From Diplodia intermedia (taxonomy: Eukaryota > Ascomycota > Dothideomycetes > Botryosphaeriales > Botryosphaeriaceae), in the NCBI GenBank assembly GCA_021495925.1, contig JAKEKT010000040.1:62001-126000 (forward strand): DNA of 64,000 bases, read 5' to 3'. The notes under the pieces are model-generated. The model worked only from the letters and a program-made list of their open reading frames with translations. It made no database searches and had not been told where the DNA came from. The translations under genes were made by a program, and so were the position numbers. Positions 1-11,809 of this stretch are shown here, in pieces. Numbering within the stretch: position 1 is the first letter of the stretch; each line of letters opens with the position of its first letter.

Positions 1-876
1 AGTAGCCGCAGCGCTAGTTCTAATTAGATAGTCTACGATATCGTTATAGAGTCGCACGAAGATACTTCTATAGATAATACGCCTATAAGCACCTCTTCGC
101 CCTAGCCGATAATAATCTAAGCGACGATACTCTCGGCTAGTTAACTCGACGTCTTCTAGGTCTAAGACGGTTTAGTATAGCTACTAAAGATATCGCCTAC
201 TCTTACTAGTCTAGAAAACTATCTTCTCTAGCGTAATAAGCTTCTCGCCGTTACGCGTATCTAAGGCCTCGTTATATAGCTTAAGCATAAGCTTCTCTCT
301 ACTAATACCTACGACGAGAGGCAACGGATCTACTAGATAATACTTTAAGAGAAGGTAATATAGCTATTACGCAAGAGCGTCGCACTAAGTATCTATAACC
401 CCGCCGCGAGAGACGGCGAGTTACTCTATACGATCTTTATAAAGATTAGAATATCTATAGGTGCCTAGAGGCCTCTCGATCTATAGTAGTAAGCGTTTAA
501 TCTATTTAGAGAGAACGTTAAGCTAGATACGCCTATAAAGAACTATATTCTTATCTTTTAGAATAAATTACGTTATTTAGAGAATTAGAGTATTAAGATA
601 TCTAAGGGCTTTATTCTCTTATATCTTCTATATGCTATAAATAGAACTTAATAGGCTTCTTAGCGGCAGCTTACTACTTATAACTAGTAGTAGTACACGT
701 TACTATAGGTCTATTCGAACCCTATAGACCTTATATAAGAGATCGTATAGCAATTCGTTTATATATAAGAAGACCCCTCGTATTAGACTTATTCTACCGT
801 ACCCGTATCTAATAACGATAATAAGTAAAATAAGGTCGCTAAGAATGCCTCTAAGAGGCCGCCTTTCGATACTTCT

Positions 877-918
877 TACTTACACTATAAGAAGATAGGT
901 TATTAGAGTAACAACTAC
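877..918 (+). pseudogene. Copia gag CCHC zinc knuckle with all visible ligands mutated
   Basis: Reading from 877 gives Y-L-H-Y-K-K-I-G-Y-stop-S-N-N-Y. The spacing is exactly CX2CX4HX4C, but each Cys is now Tyr (TGC/TGT to TAC/TAT), the ligand His is Tyr (CAT to TAT), and a probable Trp is TAG. Every change is G-to-A or C-to-T in a TpG/CpA context. Confidence 0.75.
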
Positions 919-3352
919 TAAACTAAATACTCTAATTTGCGTCCTAAATAACTTAAGAAGAAGAAGAAACCTAAGGTAATTAAGAACGTTAACTTTACTA
1001 GAGTAATAGAGGTCGCCTCGGTGGCCCTTTACTAGGCGATGCTTATCTAGAATATTACTAAGGATTAGATCCTTAATTCTAGCGTAATAATATATATAAT
1101 ATACGATCTTTTACTTCTCTACGATACTAGAGATATTAATCTATTCGTATAGGGCCTTATAGGCTTTATAAAGGCGTCTAAGATCGACACTATTAAGATA
1201 TCGTATTAGTTAAGCACGGGCTAGATAACCCGTCTAGTATTAGACGAGGTATTATACGTGCCTTTAATGCCGTATAATCTTATATCGCTCTCTCGCCTAC
1301 GCCGCTACGGCGTCTAGATAAATATTATAAGCGGTAAGCTACTTAATCGAAATAATCGCGAGGTCGCCTAGACTTCTATATAGTAAGGCTTATACGTTCT
1401 TCGCTAGTATAACCCTATAATATCTATAGATGTTATAATGTCTATAACGGCTACGATAGCTACGCCGTAGTAGGCCTTATTATAGGCCTTAGAACGATCT
1501 ATAGTAGCGGCCCTTATCGCTTACTACTCGATAAAGCGAGCCTTACTAGAGGACTAGCATCGCCTAATAGATTATATAAATAAGAAGATACTTCTTAAGC
1601 TTTCTAAGCTTATAGAAGGGTGTATCTTAACGATATATAAGCTTAATTTATGCTATGCATGCCTTATAAGTAACTTCTCGCGGGCACCTATATCTTATAG
1701 ATACAAGTAAGCTTCTTACTCGTTTTAACGATTATTTCTCGACTTTTTTAGCGTAGAACCACGCGGGTTAAACGGAGAATCGTTCGTTCTATTAATAACT
1801 AATAATTATTTACGATATCGTTAGATTCTCTTTATCGGTAAGGGCCACGTAATACTTCTAGTATAAAACGCCTAGCTTCTTAAACGATAGCGAGAGCACT
1901 AAAAGATCGCTATTACGTATATACGTATTAATAATAACTCTTCTTAAATATCGCTAGCCGAAGAGCTTATCTAATAGAGTATTAAGATTAAATAGACTAT
2001 TTCTTATTATCTCTAGTAGAACGGTGTATCTAAAAGAAAAGTACGTATAGTTATAAAGTACGCGCGGGTACTTCTCTACGAGGTTTACTTTACGCTTATT
2101 AAGCGTTTAGGGCTTAAGCTAGAGTAGTAAAGGTTTCTATAGCTAGAGGCGGTACGCTATTAAATATACGTCTATAATAGAACTCTAACACGCGCGAATA
2201 AAGATATAAGAACGCCGCATAAGCTTCTCTATAAGAAGAAGCCTTACGTAGATAACCTTTATCTATTTAGAGTAGTTACTTATATATACGTGTCTTTAAA
2301 CACGCGTACGATAAATATACGTCCGCTAGGGCGTCTATAGAAGATGGCCTTACGCGCCTAGATAGGGCTCTTTATAAGCTACGAAGAAGAGATAATTTAG
2401 CGTATATATCTACTATAGTAGAAACGTATTAAACGCACGCGTAGTGCTCGTATCTTAACGATAGGTCTCTTAGAAGAGTAATTACCCCCGATAGATAACC
2501 TCGCTTTCGACGTTTCTCTTATAGTAGCATCCGACGAGATATACGATACGACTCTATATAGCCCTACGCTTTCGCTAGCACCGGCGGACGCGTTTAACAA
2601 ACTTATAGAACTATTCGATCGACCGTAGTTACTACTAGTTTAACTATTACTCTTATCTTTAGTAGGAATAAAATCTAATGTTAAGGCTAGTAACGGGAAC
2701 CCGATCGCTAAGACGATAGAATCTAGGCCCGTATTCGAAGAGCCGTCTTATCGTCTACTCTAAGTAGATAGCGCTAAACCTATTCGGGCAAGCGCTAAAC
2801 CTACTATAGTAGTTTTTAACGTTATTAAACCCTACGTTCTTCTAAGCGAGAAATAGGCCTAGCCGTAGAACTCTATAAATTTACTTTAAATAGTAAAATA
2901 CTATAATACTAAACGAACTAGTACGGCTATCGTATCTACGAAAGCTACTTCTTTATTCTTAGAAGATAGAACTTACTAGGTACTAGACCGAATAGACGGT
3001 ATTAAACCCTCGCCTTAATACACGATCGAATACGCCTTAGATAAACTTTATTTCTTACTCGTTATTTCCGCTAAACGTCTTCTTCTAAACTATCTTATTA
3101 AAGACGTTTCTAAATCTAAATCTAAGCGCTTAAGGGCTTTTATAATATAGATAATCGCCGTAATAATCGCGCACGTAGTAGATGGCGGTGGTATCGACCC
3201 TATTAATGCTAAACCTCGTGGGCTAAAGGCCGCTATAGCCTTATCTAACTAGCCTAATTAGAAAGATACTTATAAGCGCGAGTTAATCTCGCTAAACTAG
3301 CTAGGTTTCTAGACTCTCGTGCCGCGGCCTACCGACGCTAAAGTTATTTCTA

Positions 3353-3357
3353 GTAAG
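3353..3357. repeat. Target-site duplication, left copy (GTAAG)
   Basis: GTAAG lies directly before the LTR that starts TATAACG at 3358. The same five bases follow the other LTR at 11805-11809. Five bp is the usual Ty3/Gypsy target duplication. Confidence 0.85.
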
Positions 3358-4135
3358 TATAACGATAGGCTTCTTCTACTAAGCTTCGAAGTCGCTTAGT
3401 AGGTGGATTAAACCGAAGGGTTTACCTTAAAGAGATAAGAGAGGAATAATAATAATTAGATAAGAAGATATTACGTAATTATGCGATATATAGTAAGCCG
3501 ATTACCTCTAAATTAATAGGGTTTAAATTAGAACTTTAAGTTGACTACGAAGGGTTAAGATACTAGCTAAGAAAGTATATCTATATACTATAGAAAAGCT
3601 AGTTATAATTTAATGTATTCTATATTACTCGAGCTACTAAGAGCAATATATAGCTAGATGTCGTCTAGACTACTAAGGGCGATATATAGATCGCACGTAA
3701 CGTCGGCGCTTTAGATAGCTTTCGAGATTTCGACTTCCGACCTTTATCGCTACTAAATAAACGTAATAACTATCTTACTTACGTTCGTATTCTCGCGTCT
3801 ACTTTCTACTTTCTAGATTTCGTATTTCTTACGAGACTATAATTCGACTAGATTATTAAGTTTCTACGGTTCTACTTTCTCTACGGGCTTTCTATTACGT
3901 ATAGTCTTCTACTCTATCTAGGTTTCTTATAGGCGTTCTTTTCGTGTGGGCTTTAGCTACTATCTAAGCTTAGTCCCGTAGGCGCTAAGTTTTCCTACGC
4001 CCGTTCTTCCCGTGCGGGATTTCTACCCGTGCGGCTCTATCGTTTATAAGGCTTATTAGCTCTTACGATACTTTCTTTCGTACGGGCTTTTAGCTCTTAG
4101 AGTTATAAAGCCCTTATACTCTAGGGTTCGTAATA
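3358..4135 (-). repeat. Gypsy 3' LTR (778 bp)
   Basis: The ends read TATAACG...CGTAATA, which is the usual TG...CA with RIP-type changes. It matches 11027-11804 over its whole length with no length difference. Mismatches that I checked by eye are nearly all C/T or G/A. Confidence 0.92.
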
Positions 4136-4149
4136 CTACCCTCTATCTT
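4136..4149 (-). other. Gypsy polypurine tract
   Basis: On the - strand the 14 bases directly before the 3' LTR read AAGATAGAGGGTAG. They are purine-rich and placed where plus-strand priming starts in Gypsy elements. This independently supports the - orientation. Confidence 0.7.
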
Positions 4150-4999
4150 AAGAATCTTCGACTCGAAGATTTATCGTTCGTATATATCTTCTATCGTTCT
4201 AGTAGTTTCTTTTTCTTTTCTCTTCTCGTAAGTCTTCTTATAATATCTAGTTATAAACGTTCTCGTTCTAACGATTTTAAGAACGCCGCTTCTTTACTAG
4301 AATAGCATCGTTCTACTTTGTCTCGTAAGCGATAGCTACGGGATATTCTTCTAAATAGTATTAAGATAATTTCTTATACTAATTATCTAAAGTATAAGTC
4401 TTTCTATATGGCTTTATTAGAGAGTCTAGAGGTTTACGCTTTCTATCTTAAGGCGCGACGAAAGAGTTATAATATTACGAAGACTAGTAATTTAGGGTAT
4501 AAGTTTCTTCTTCTTCTCTTAGTATCTATTTCTAACGTCTATAGTAGATAAGTTAAATCGTAAATAGGCTCGTTTAGACGCGAAGAAGTCCGCCGTCTAT
4601 GTCGTACTATAGACTATAACTACTCGGATCGAACGTCTTCGTAAGTAGTAACGTTTTCTAAAGAAGCGTCGGTCTCTAATAATCCGTAAGAGTTATGCGA
4701 GTCTTACAAAGTTAAAGGCTACTAAGGCTTCTATACTCGCGAGAGAACCTATTAACTTAAAAAATACTAAGAAGAAGCGATCGCTAAAGCGTTTACGTGA
4801 CGAGTTTTTAGCTAATATTAGTATAGGTTCTATCGGTTCTTCGAGTTCTACTACGCCGCCGAAGTCGTTCGAGTCGATTAATTAGGCGCGGGCTACGTCT
4901 TCGTTTAATTTCGAGGCCTTTCTCTCGAGCGAGGTACTAGTATAGGACGTTTAGAATTTCGACGGTAGAATTCTATAATAAGGTCTCTATAGCCGCCGT

Positions 5000-5310
5000 A
5001 GTTCTTTAGTAGTTTCTAGGTGTTATTCTAGTTTTCTTCCCATTATAGAAGGTATCTAAACTAACCGTTAATATAGCCGCTATTAAGGACCTTTTCTACG
5101 ATTTAGTCTTTATTTTCGTCGGCGTCTAGGTTTTCTAGTACTATTTCTTCTATCTATTAGACTATTACGGCGTTTTCTAGAGCTAGTTTAAGAAGAGCGA
5201 TATAGAAGACCGAATATATCCGTATTATTTCTAGTAATTTAAGGCGGAAATTAATCTTTTTAATCTATTTATTAATTTCGAATGGCTCTATCTTCTTAAA
5301 GTCTAGTTTA
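5000..5310 (-). pseudogene. Gypsy pol C-terminus with chromodomain remnant
   Basis: On the - strand 5310-5170 reads KLDFKKIEPFEINK.IKKI and later RIYSVFYIALLK, which matches the pol end of fungal Gypsy elements (usually IHPVFHVSLLK). It is followed by IVEKVLNSGYINGQFRYLL with a stop for one Gln, which is the chromodomain pattern (.VEKIL..R...G...YLVKW). In living elements this domain steers integration to heterochromatin marked by histone methylation. Here it is broken by stops. Confidence 0.75.
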
Positions 5311-7349
5311 TTATTTAGACGCCTTATTCTAATGTTCTTTCTAAGAAGATAAACTTTATTCCTCTCTTTTAGCTTCGGTGCCTTCTAGTGCCGTCTATTA
5401 TAGTAACGGGACATTAAAAATCCGTTATATTCGATGTCGAGGCTAAGCTATTTATAAAGTGCCTTTAGCTAGTCTATCTTAAGAATTTCTTTTTAGATAA
5501 GAGATTCGCTTAGTATTAGTTCTTAGTAAGCCGTTAGTTCGTACTCGTAGTTAGTATAGAACGGTAATTTCTAAGTCGTAGACGCTTTAGAGCTATTATA
5601 CGCGAACTAGATAAGGGGTAGTAGTTTAACCTAGTTATTCTATGCGTAGTTAAGGTAATAGCGAAGGTATTATTTAAGTATCTAGTTAGTTCGTTCCGTT
5701 TGTCCGTTCGTTTACGGGTGTGCCGTAGTTAATAGCTTATATTTAAAACTAAGCTAACGAGTAAGAGTCTACTAGAATCGAAAGATAAATAATCGATCTC
5801 TATCTAATACGAGCTCTTCTAGTAACTCGTAGTTGCCGAGAATTATTCTAAGAAACGTATAGACGAGTTCTTTCGCGTTTACCGTCTTAAGATATAGTAG
5901 GTAGTATGCGTACTTAGTAAGCCTATCGACGATGACTAAGATTAAATTATATAGAACGCTAGTTAAGGGTTTCTTTAATTAGAGTAGATCCGTAATAAAG
6001 TCTAGCGAGATAGATTACTAGAGTCTTTTCGAGACTAGTAATAGCTAAAGTAAGCCGTAGGGCGCGTGTCTCGAGGCCTTACTTCGAATATAAAGGTCGT
6101 ACTACGAAACTACCCGCTAAACGATTCTTCGTAGGCTTAAAAAGTAGTAATTTCTAGTAATTCTCTTAATCGTCTTATCTATTTTTTAGTAATCGTATGC
6201 TAGTGCTTCGTAAATGTTCTTAACGATTTTCTTTCGAAGCTTTATCGGAACGTAGACTAATCTTAAATATAGAATAGTGCCGTTCGCGTCTTTAGTTAAG
6301 TGAGGGTCGTCTTCTACGTTTTTAAGTTCTTAGACTATTACGTTATGCTTATAGGCCTCTCGGATCTTCTTTATCTAGGCGTTGCTTTCTAAGCGATACG
6401 CCGGAGCTAGTAGCCTAATTAAGATAAGCGAGGTATCGAGTACTTTCTTAAGCTATAATTAGGCAACTCTAAAAATAGATACGCACGTTCTAGCGGGTAT
6501 AAGACTACCGTCTTTCTACTTACTTAAGACTACTAGTTATAGTTCTAGCTTTTCTTCTATATAGTCGGCTCTTCTACTTAGCGCATCTACGCGAGCGTTC
6601 TCGGATCTCTTTTTATAGATAATCTTTATATCGTACGATGCTAATTCTTTAGCCTATCTAACTTATCGTCGAGTTAGTTCTTTCGTAGTAGTAAAGTACG
6701 TGAGGTTCTTATAATCGTAGTAAACTATTATTTAATATTTAGCTTCTTCGAGGTAGTGTCTCTATTCTTTAAAAGCCGTAATAATGGCTAATAGTTTCTT
6801 ATCGTAGATATTATAGTTAAGCTTCGAGGGCGTTATTTTTCTAGAATAGTACGCGATCGGGTAAAGCTTACCCTACTCGTCTAGTTAGCTAATATAAGCG
6901 CCGATAGTATAGTTCGATACGTTCGTTTCTATAATAACGGGTAGCTCTAGATTATAAATATCTAGAATAGGCGCTTCGTAGAATATTCGCTTAAGAGACT
7001 CGAATGTCTTCTACTACGCTTCTTTCTATTAGAACCCGTGCTCTTTACGAGTAAGTCTAGTAAGAGGCTTCGTAACCTTCGTATAGTTTAGAATAAACTT
7101 ACGATAGAAGTTAGCGAATCTAAAAAAGAATTATACTTCTTTAATAGTTCGTAGTTCGAGCTATTTTCTAATTACGTCTAGCTTTTTCTCGTCTATGCTA
7201 ATATGTCTAGATGTAATAACGAATTCTAGAAATTCTATTTTCTACGTAATTTATTTATATTTCTCGAGTACGATTCGTAGGTCTTTCTCTCTAAGTACGA
7301 GTAGTATCTTTCGAATATATTCTCGATGTTCTTCTAAGGTGTCCGAGTA

Positions 7350-7870
7350 GATAATAATGTTATCTAGATACGCGGTATAGAATACGTCTAAATACGGGTA
7401 TAGGGTATCGTTTACTAGGCTCTAGAATAATACTAGGACGTTAGTTAGTCTAAAGAGTATTATCGTGTACTCGAAGTATTCTAGCCGCGTTCGAAAGGCG
7501 GTCTTCTATTCTTCGTCTTTTTTAATGCGGACTAAGTAGTATTCTTCGCGGAGGTCGAACTTAGTAAAGTACTTTATAGTCTAGAACTTATCTTAAAGTT
7601 CGTTAATTCTCGGTAATAGATAACGGTTTTTAACTATAATATCGTTTAGTTGTCGATAATTAATATAGAGGCGGAGCTCGCCGTTCTTCTTTAGAACGAA
7701 TAGAATAAAATAGCCGACCGATAAAGATAAAGGCCGTATATATTCGCGTTCTAGATTCTTTTCGATATATTTTCTTAAAGCCTTTAACTCGGTACGTAAT
7801 AGCGAGTATATTAGCTTAAACGTAGGCTGCGTTTCTAAAATAAGAGGTATCTCGTAATTCTAAGGTTAGT
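7350..7870 (-). pseudogene. Gypsy reverse transcriptase remnant
   Basis: The - strand frame shows EKNLERGYIRPLSLSVGYFI, then FVLKKNGELRLYINYRQLND, YPLPRINELQDK, YFTKFDLREEYYLVRIKKDE and KTAFRTRLEYFEYT. These are the RT blocks of Ty3/Gypsy in the right order and spacing. The block expected to read MPFGLTNAP reads ILFRLTNVL, and Trp/Gln positions are stops. Confidence 0.85.
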
Positions 7871-10800
7871 GTTTTAGTAAGAATTCTTTTCCTCGTTTCT
7901 CGTAGAGGTCCGTAAATTTCTAGAATTCTTTTAGTACTAATACTATTTTAGGTAGCGATAGTTATTTCTTCTACTTTATTATTCTTTCTTTAGGCCTTAT
8001 TATTTCGCCGAGTTTTCTATGTGTTTTCTCGCTTACTAGGCTGTCTATAGGTATCGGGTTTTCTCTAGTTAGATAATCGTATAGTGCTACGTTTATATAA
8101 CGCGCGTAGATTCTCTAGAAGTAGTCTTCTCCGACTAACTTCGGGCTATTATTTTCTACTAAAGGCCTCTCTAGAGTAGGACTACAGGGTTCGCGATAGT
8201 CTATTCTAGAATCGTAGGTATCGGCTTTCCCTCTAGTAGGTAATCTTATATCGGACTAGCTCCGCTAGGCCTATATCTTCGTAATAATGCGTTATTCTAT
8301 TTCTACGTTTAGTTATAGGTAGAGATAGTATATCTTATCGTCTCTACGCTTTATGCGCCTAATTACCGCTAGAAAAATTTTCTAAATTCTAACGAAGCTA
8401 CTTACTTCTACGTCGAGTCGTTACTCTACGCTCTAGGCTTTCGGCTTCTAGCTCTAGCTCTAGCTCTTCTAGCTCTAGCTTCTAGCTCTCGCGTAAGCCT
8501 CTAGCGTCGGGCTTATTCGTTTTACGGTGGCGAGGTATTTAATGTATTATTTATTCGAGAAGGTAATTTTTTCGGTTCTCTAGTTAATATATAGTATATA
8601 TGTTTTTAGCTATAGTATTCTTAGAATAATGTCGTGCTCTAGTATTCTTATAACGTCTAGGTTAATTCTTTTCTTATAGTTAGCGATAGTTATTAGTACT
8701 AGCCCTATTTCGATTCTTATCTAATCTTTTTCGTACTACGCGGGTGACCCGTTGATAGTTTAGAGAGAGTAAGGTTCGTCTTTTTCTTACTAACGCAGCT
8801 AGTGCTTAACGACGAAGAATAGGTCGATATACGTACTCTATGCGCCGCTATCGATTATAGCCTAGGCCTTCTTACTATAAAAGGTTATCTATAGATATAG
8901 TAGTTTAAAGAGTTCTATTTCGATAGATATAATTTCGTTTAATGTACGTGTAATCTAGTTAAGGGACCTATCTAACGGTCTTTTTTAGGGTCTCTAACTA
9001 GAGAGGCCGTCTAGTTTTTCGATTAGACGAGGTCTTCGATAGTTATATTATCTAGTTAGTCTATCTAAAGCGTTAAGTTCTTCTAGAGGGTCTACTTCTC
9101 TCGGCGAATTTACCTTCGCTAGCGTAGGGTCTCTACTATTACCTAGTAGTAGTAGGGCGAGGTATTATTCTTATAGTCGGGCCGCTAATATAGAGTGTTT
9201 CTACTAATAAACGTAACGCCTCGTCGAAAGAGTAGTTCGGCTAATTATATAAGGTCTCGTTTATCTTACTTCCGCTAGGCGTTACGCGCCTCGTCGTAAA
9301 GCTATCGACTAATCTTATCTATCGTTTAGTAAGGGGACTCTCTCTAGAGTTGCCACTACTAGCTATTTTATAGCCGACCTTCTAGTTTTTCTTCTAGAAC
9401 CCGGAACTACTAGGTATTTAGACCTAGTTCGATGTTAGGCGTCTAAGTTATCGTAGGGGTCGTATCGTTAGTTCGGCGTATACTTTCGTATTACTTAAGG
9501 TGCTCGATAACTTAAGTTAGTATGGCCGTATCGTGTTCGCTTTTAGTATCGCTAGATTCGGGGGTGCTATCGTAGAGTTCTTCGATATCGCTATTAACTA
9601 AGTCGTTATTTCGAGATAGCGCCTCGATAAATTCGTCGATCTCTTACTAGGTCCGGGTGCGCTATATGGCTTAAACGAGTTAAGGTTTCGAATACTATCT
9701 CGTAGCGTTCTTATCGCTTTAATAAGTAACGTAGTCGTCGTCGTAATACGCGGTCTAGCTAAGCCTAGCGTACTCGAGTATATTAAGTACCGCGCGTCGT
9801 CTATCGACCTTCTCGAATAGATCGATCTCTTCTAGTCTAAGCGTTAAAGAGAGCTTCCGTTAAGTCTCTTAATAGTCTCTAGTAGTAGCCGTAGTGTTAC
9901 GTGCCTTCTTCTTAGAGTTATATAAGTAGCGGTACGTTCTATTCTATTTATCGCCGTAGTAGATATATAGCCCTTTATCGAATCGTAACTTCTACTAGAG
10001 TGTTTATTCTCTACGTTACGTGCGCTTATTCTTTTCGTTATTTCGTTTCTTATCTTTAGGCTCTCGTTATACGGCGTCTAGCTCTATAGTATCGCCGCCT
10101 TCTTATATATAGCGTAGACGTCGCGGCTAGGTACTATTAGCTCTATAAGATTTCTTATCGAACTAACGTTCGTTGCGTCGTTAGTCTATTTTCTAGGCTA
10201 GTTCGATAAGGCTAGATAGATCTTTAAATCTATTCTAGTAGACTATAGCATCTTTAATTTCTTCTTTTAGTCTCTAGTAGTAGAACGTTTATAGAGTTAC
10301 GTCGGAGTATTATTCGGCGAAAAGATAGACCGCATCTTAAAACTAGATGGTATAGTTCTAGACCGATTCTTTCTATTTAATGTTTATTAGAGTACGCGTA
10401 GCTAGGCGGGCTTTATTTAGGCCGGTAAATGCTTCTTTAAGGGCTTTCGTAAAGGCTTAGTAGCTATCGAAGAGCTCGATTATAACTTTACTTTAGTTCG
10501 CTCGGGGCTTTTTCTAGTAGTTTCTTTTATACGGGCGAAACTATTACTTAGCGAAATCGCGTAGAAAGATACTAGCGTAAAGTATCTTCTCTATCTCGTT
10601 AGCGAACTACCTATAAGAGAAGTAGATATAGTCGTTAAGCTAGATAATAAACTCTTACGTCTTCTTACGGTCCCCTCGATATAGATCGAGTTTTAGAATC
10701 TTAACTATAATGGCGGGTATCGTTATAGGTCTTTCGGTTATCGTGTTCGCAGGCGCGACTAGAGGCGCGAGTTAGTACTATCGGGCTTCGAGCTCTCTTT

Positions 10801-11026
10801 TAAGTCGGGCATTCTCTTCGCTTTATTTGTAGAATTAGTTCTAGAGCTATTCGAGTCTATTCTAGATATCGTAAATTATCTAAAATAGATCTACTATTAT
10901 AGGCTATTAGGGGTTATTACTTATGGAAACGTCTATATTACTACTTTATTAGTGATTTCTATACTAGAAATACTTTCTATTTTAGGTATAACTATCTTTC
11001 TCCTCTTATAAGAATAGTAGTTAAAG

Positions 11027-11804
11027 TATAACGGTAGGCTTCTTCTACTAAGCTTTAAAGTCGCTTAGTAGGTGAATTAAACCGAAGGGTTTATCTTAAA
11101 GAGATAAGAGGGAAATAATAATAATTAGATAAGAAGATATTACGCGATTATACGATATATAGTAAGCCGATTATCTCTAAATTAATAGGGTTTAAATTAG
11201 AACTTTAAGTTAACTACGAAGGATTAAAATGCTAGCTAAGAGAGTGTATCTATATACTATAGAAAAGCTAGTTATAATTTAGTATACCCTATATTATCCG
11301 AGCTACTAAGGGCGATATATAGCTAGGTATCGCCTAGACTACTAAGGGCGACATATAAATCGTACGTAACGTCGGCGCTTCGAATAGCTTTTAGAATTTC
11401 GACTTTCGGCCTCTATCGCTACTAAATAAACGTAATAACTATCTTACTTACGTTCGTACTCTCGCGTCTACTTTCTACTTTCTAGATCCCGCATTTCTTA
11501 CGAAACTATAATTTAACTAGATTATTAAGTTTCTACGGTTCTACTTTTTCTATAGGCTTTCTATTACGTGTAGTCTTCTACTCTATCTAGATTTCTTATA
11601 GGCGTTCTTTTCGTATAGGCTTTAGCTACTATCTAAGCTTAGTTTCGTAGGCGCTAAGTTTTTCTACGCCCGTTCTTTTCGTGCGGGATTTTTACCCGTA
11701 CGGCTCTACCGTCTATAAGACTCGTTAGCCCTTACGGTGCTTTCTTCCGTGCGGGCTTTTAGCCCTTAGAGTTATAAAGCTCTTATGCTCTAGAGTTCGT
11801 AATA
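11027..11804 (-). repeat. Gypsy 5' LTR (778 bp)
   Basis: It starts TATAACGG at 11027 and ends CGTAATA at 11804, the same length as 3358-4135. The primer-binding site should lie just below 11027 on the - strand (CTTTAACTACTATTC), but I cannot match it to a particular tRNA after the mutations. Confidence 0.92.
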
Positions 11805-11809
11805 GTAAG
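11805..11809. repeat. Target-site duplication, right copy (GTAAG)
   Basis: It is identical to 3353-3357. Skipping the Gypsy element and one copy leaves the Copia RT in frame across the junction (ISSK, then VFRIKKNKH after a stop for Trp), so the insertion was clean. Confidence 0.85.

Larger units (their letters stand above)
1..3357 (+). mobile_element. Copia-type LTR retrotransposon, left part (RIP-degraded, interrupted)
   Basis: This is the 5' part of a Ty1/Copia pol element, read through many TAG/TAA stops. In order I see a zinc knuckle at about 877-918, an aspartic-protease remnant near 1070-1110 (Asn-Ser-Ser where Asp-Ser-Gly is usual), a GAG-pre-integrase segment (HRL..IN.K.LLKLSKL) near 1555-1620, integrase to about 2200, and the start of the reverse transcriptase at about 3230-3357 (TLVPRPTDAKVISSK). 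The RT stops at 3357 where a Gypsy element is inserted and resumes after 11809. The Copia order PR-INT-RT-RH is kept. The 5' LTR must lie left of the window, because coding-like sequence already runs at the edge. The element is not functional: Gln and Trp codons have become stops throughout. Confidence 0.85.
3358..11804 (-). mobile_element. Complete chromodomain-type Ty3/Gypsy retrotransposon, RIP-degraded, inserted in the Copia RT
   Basis: This is an 8447-bp element with two 778-bp LTRs, a polypurine tract and a 5-bp target duplication. The coding strand is -, so the element's 5' LTR is 11027-11804 and its 3' LTR is 3358-4135. Read through stops on the - strand, the order is gag zinc knuckle (about 9944-9980), aspartic protease (AIIDSGA near 8860-8820), RT (about 7870-7350, including KTAFRTRLEYFEYT), RNase H (about 7050-6600), integrase core (ISLDFITDLL and VIVDRLTKYAY near 6010-5900), the pol end motif (about 5310-5170) and a chromodomain (about 5120-5000). 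That order is typical of fungal chromoviruses. No intact frame remains. It is younger than the Copia element it interrupts. Confidence 0.92.
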
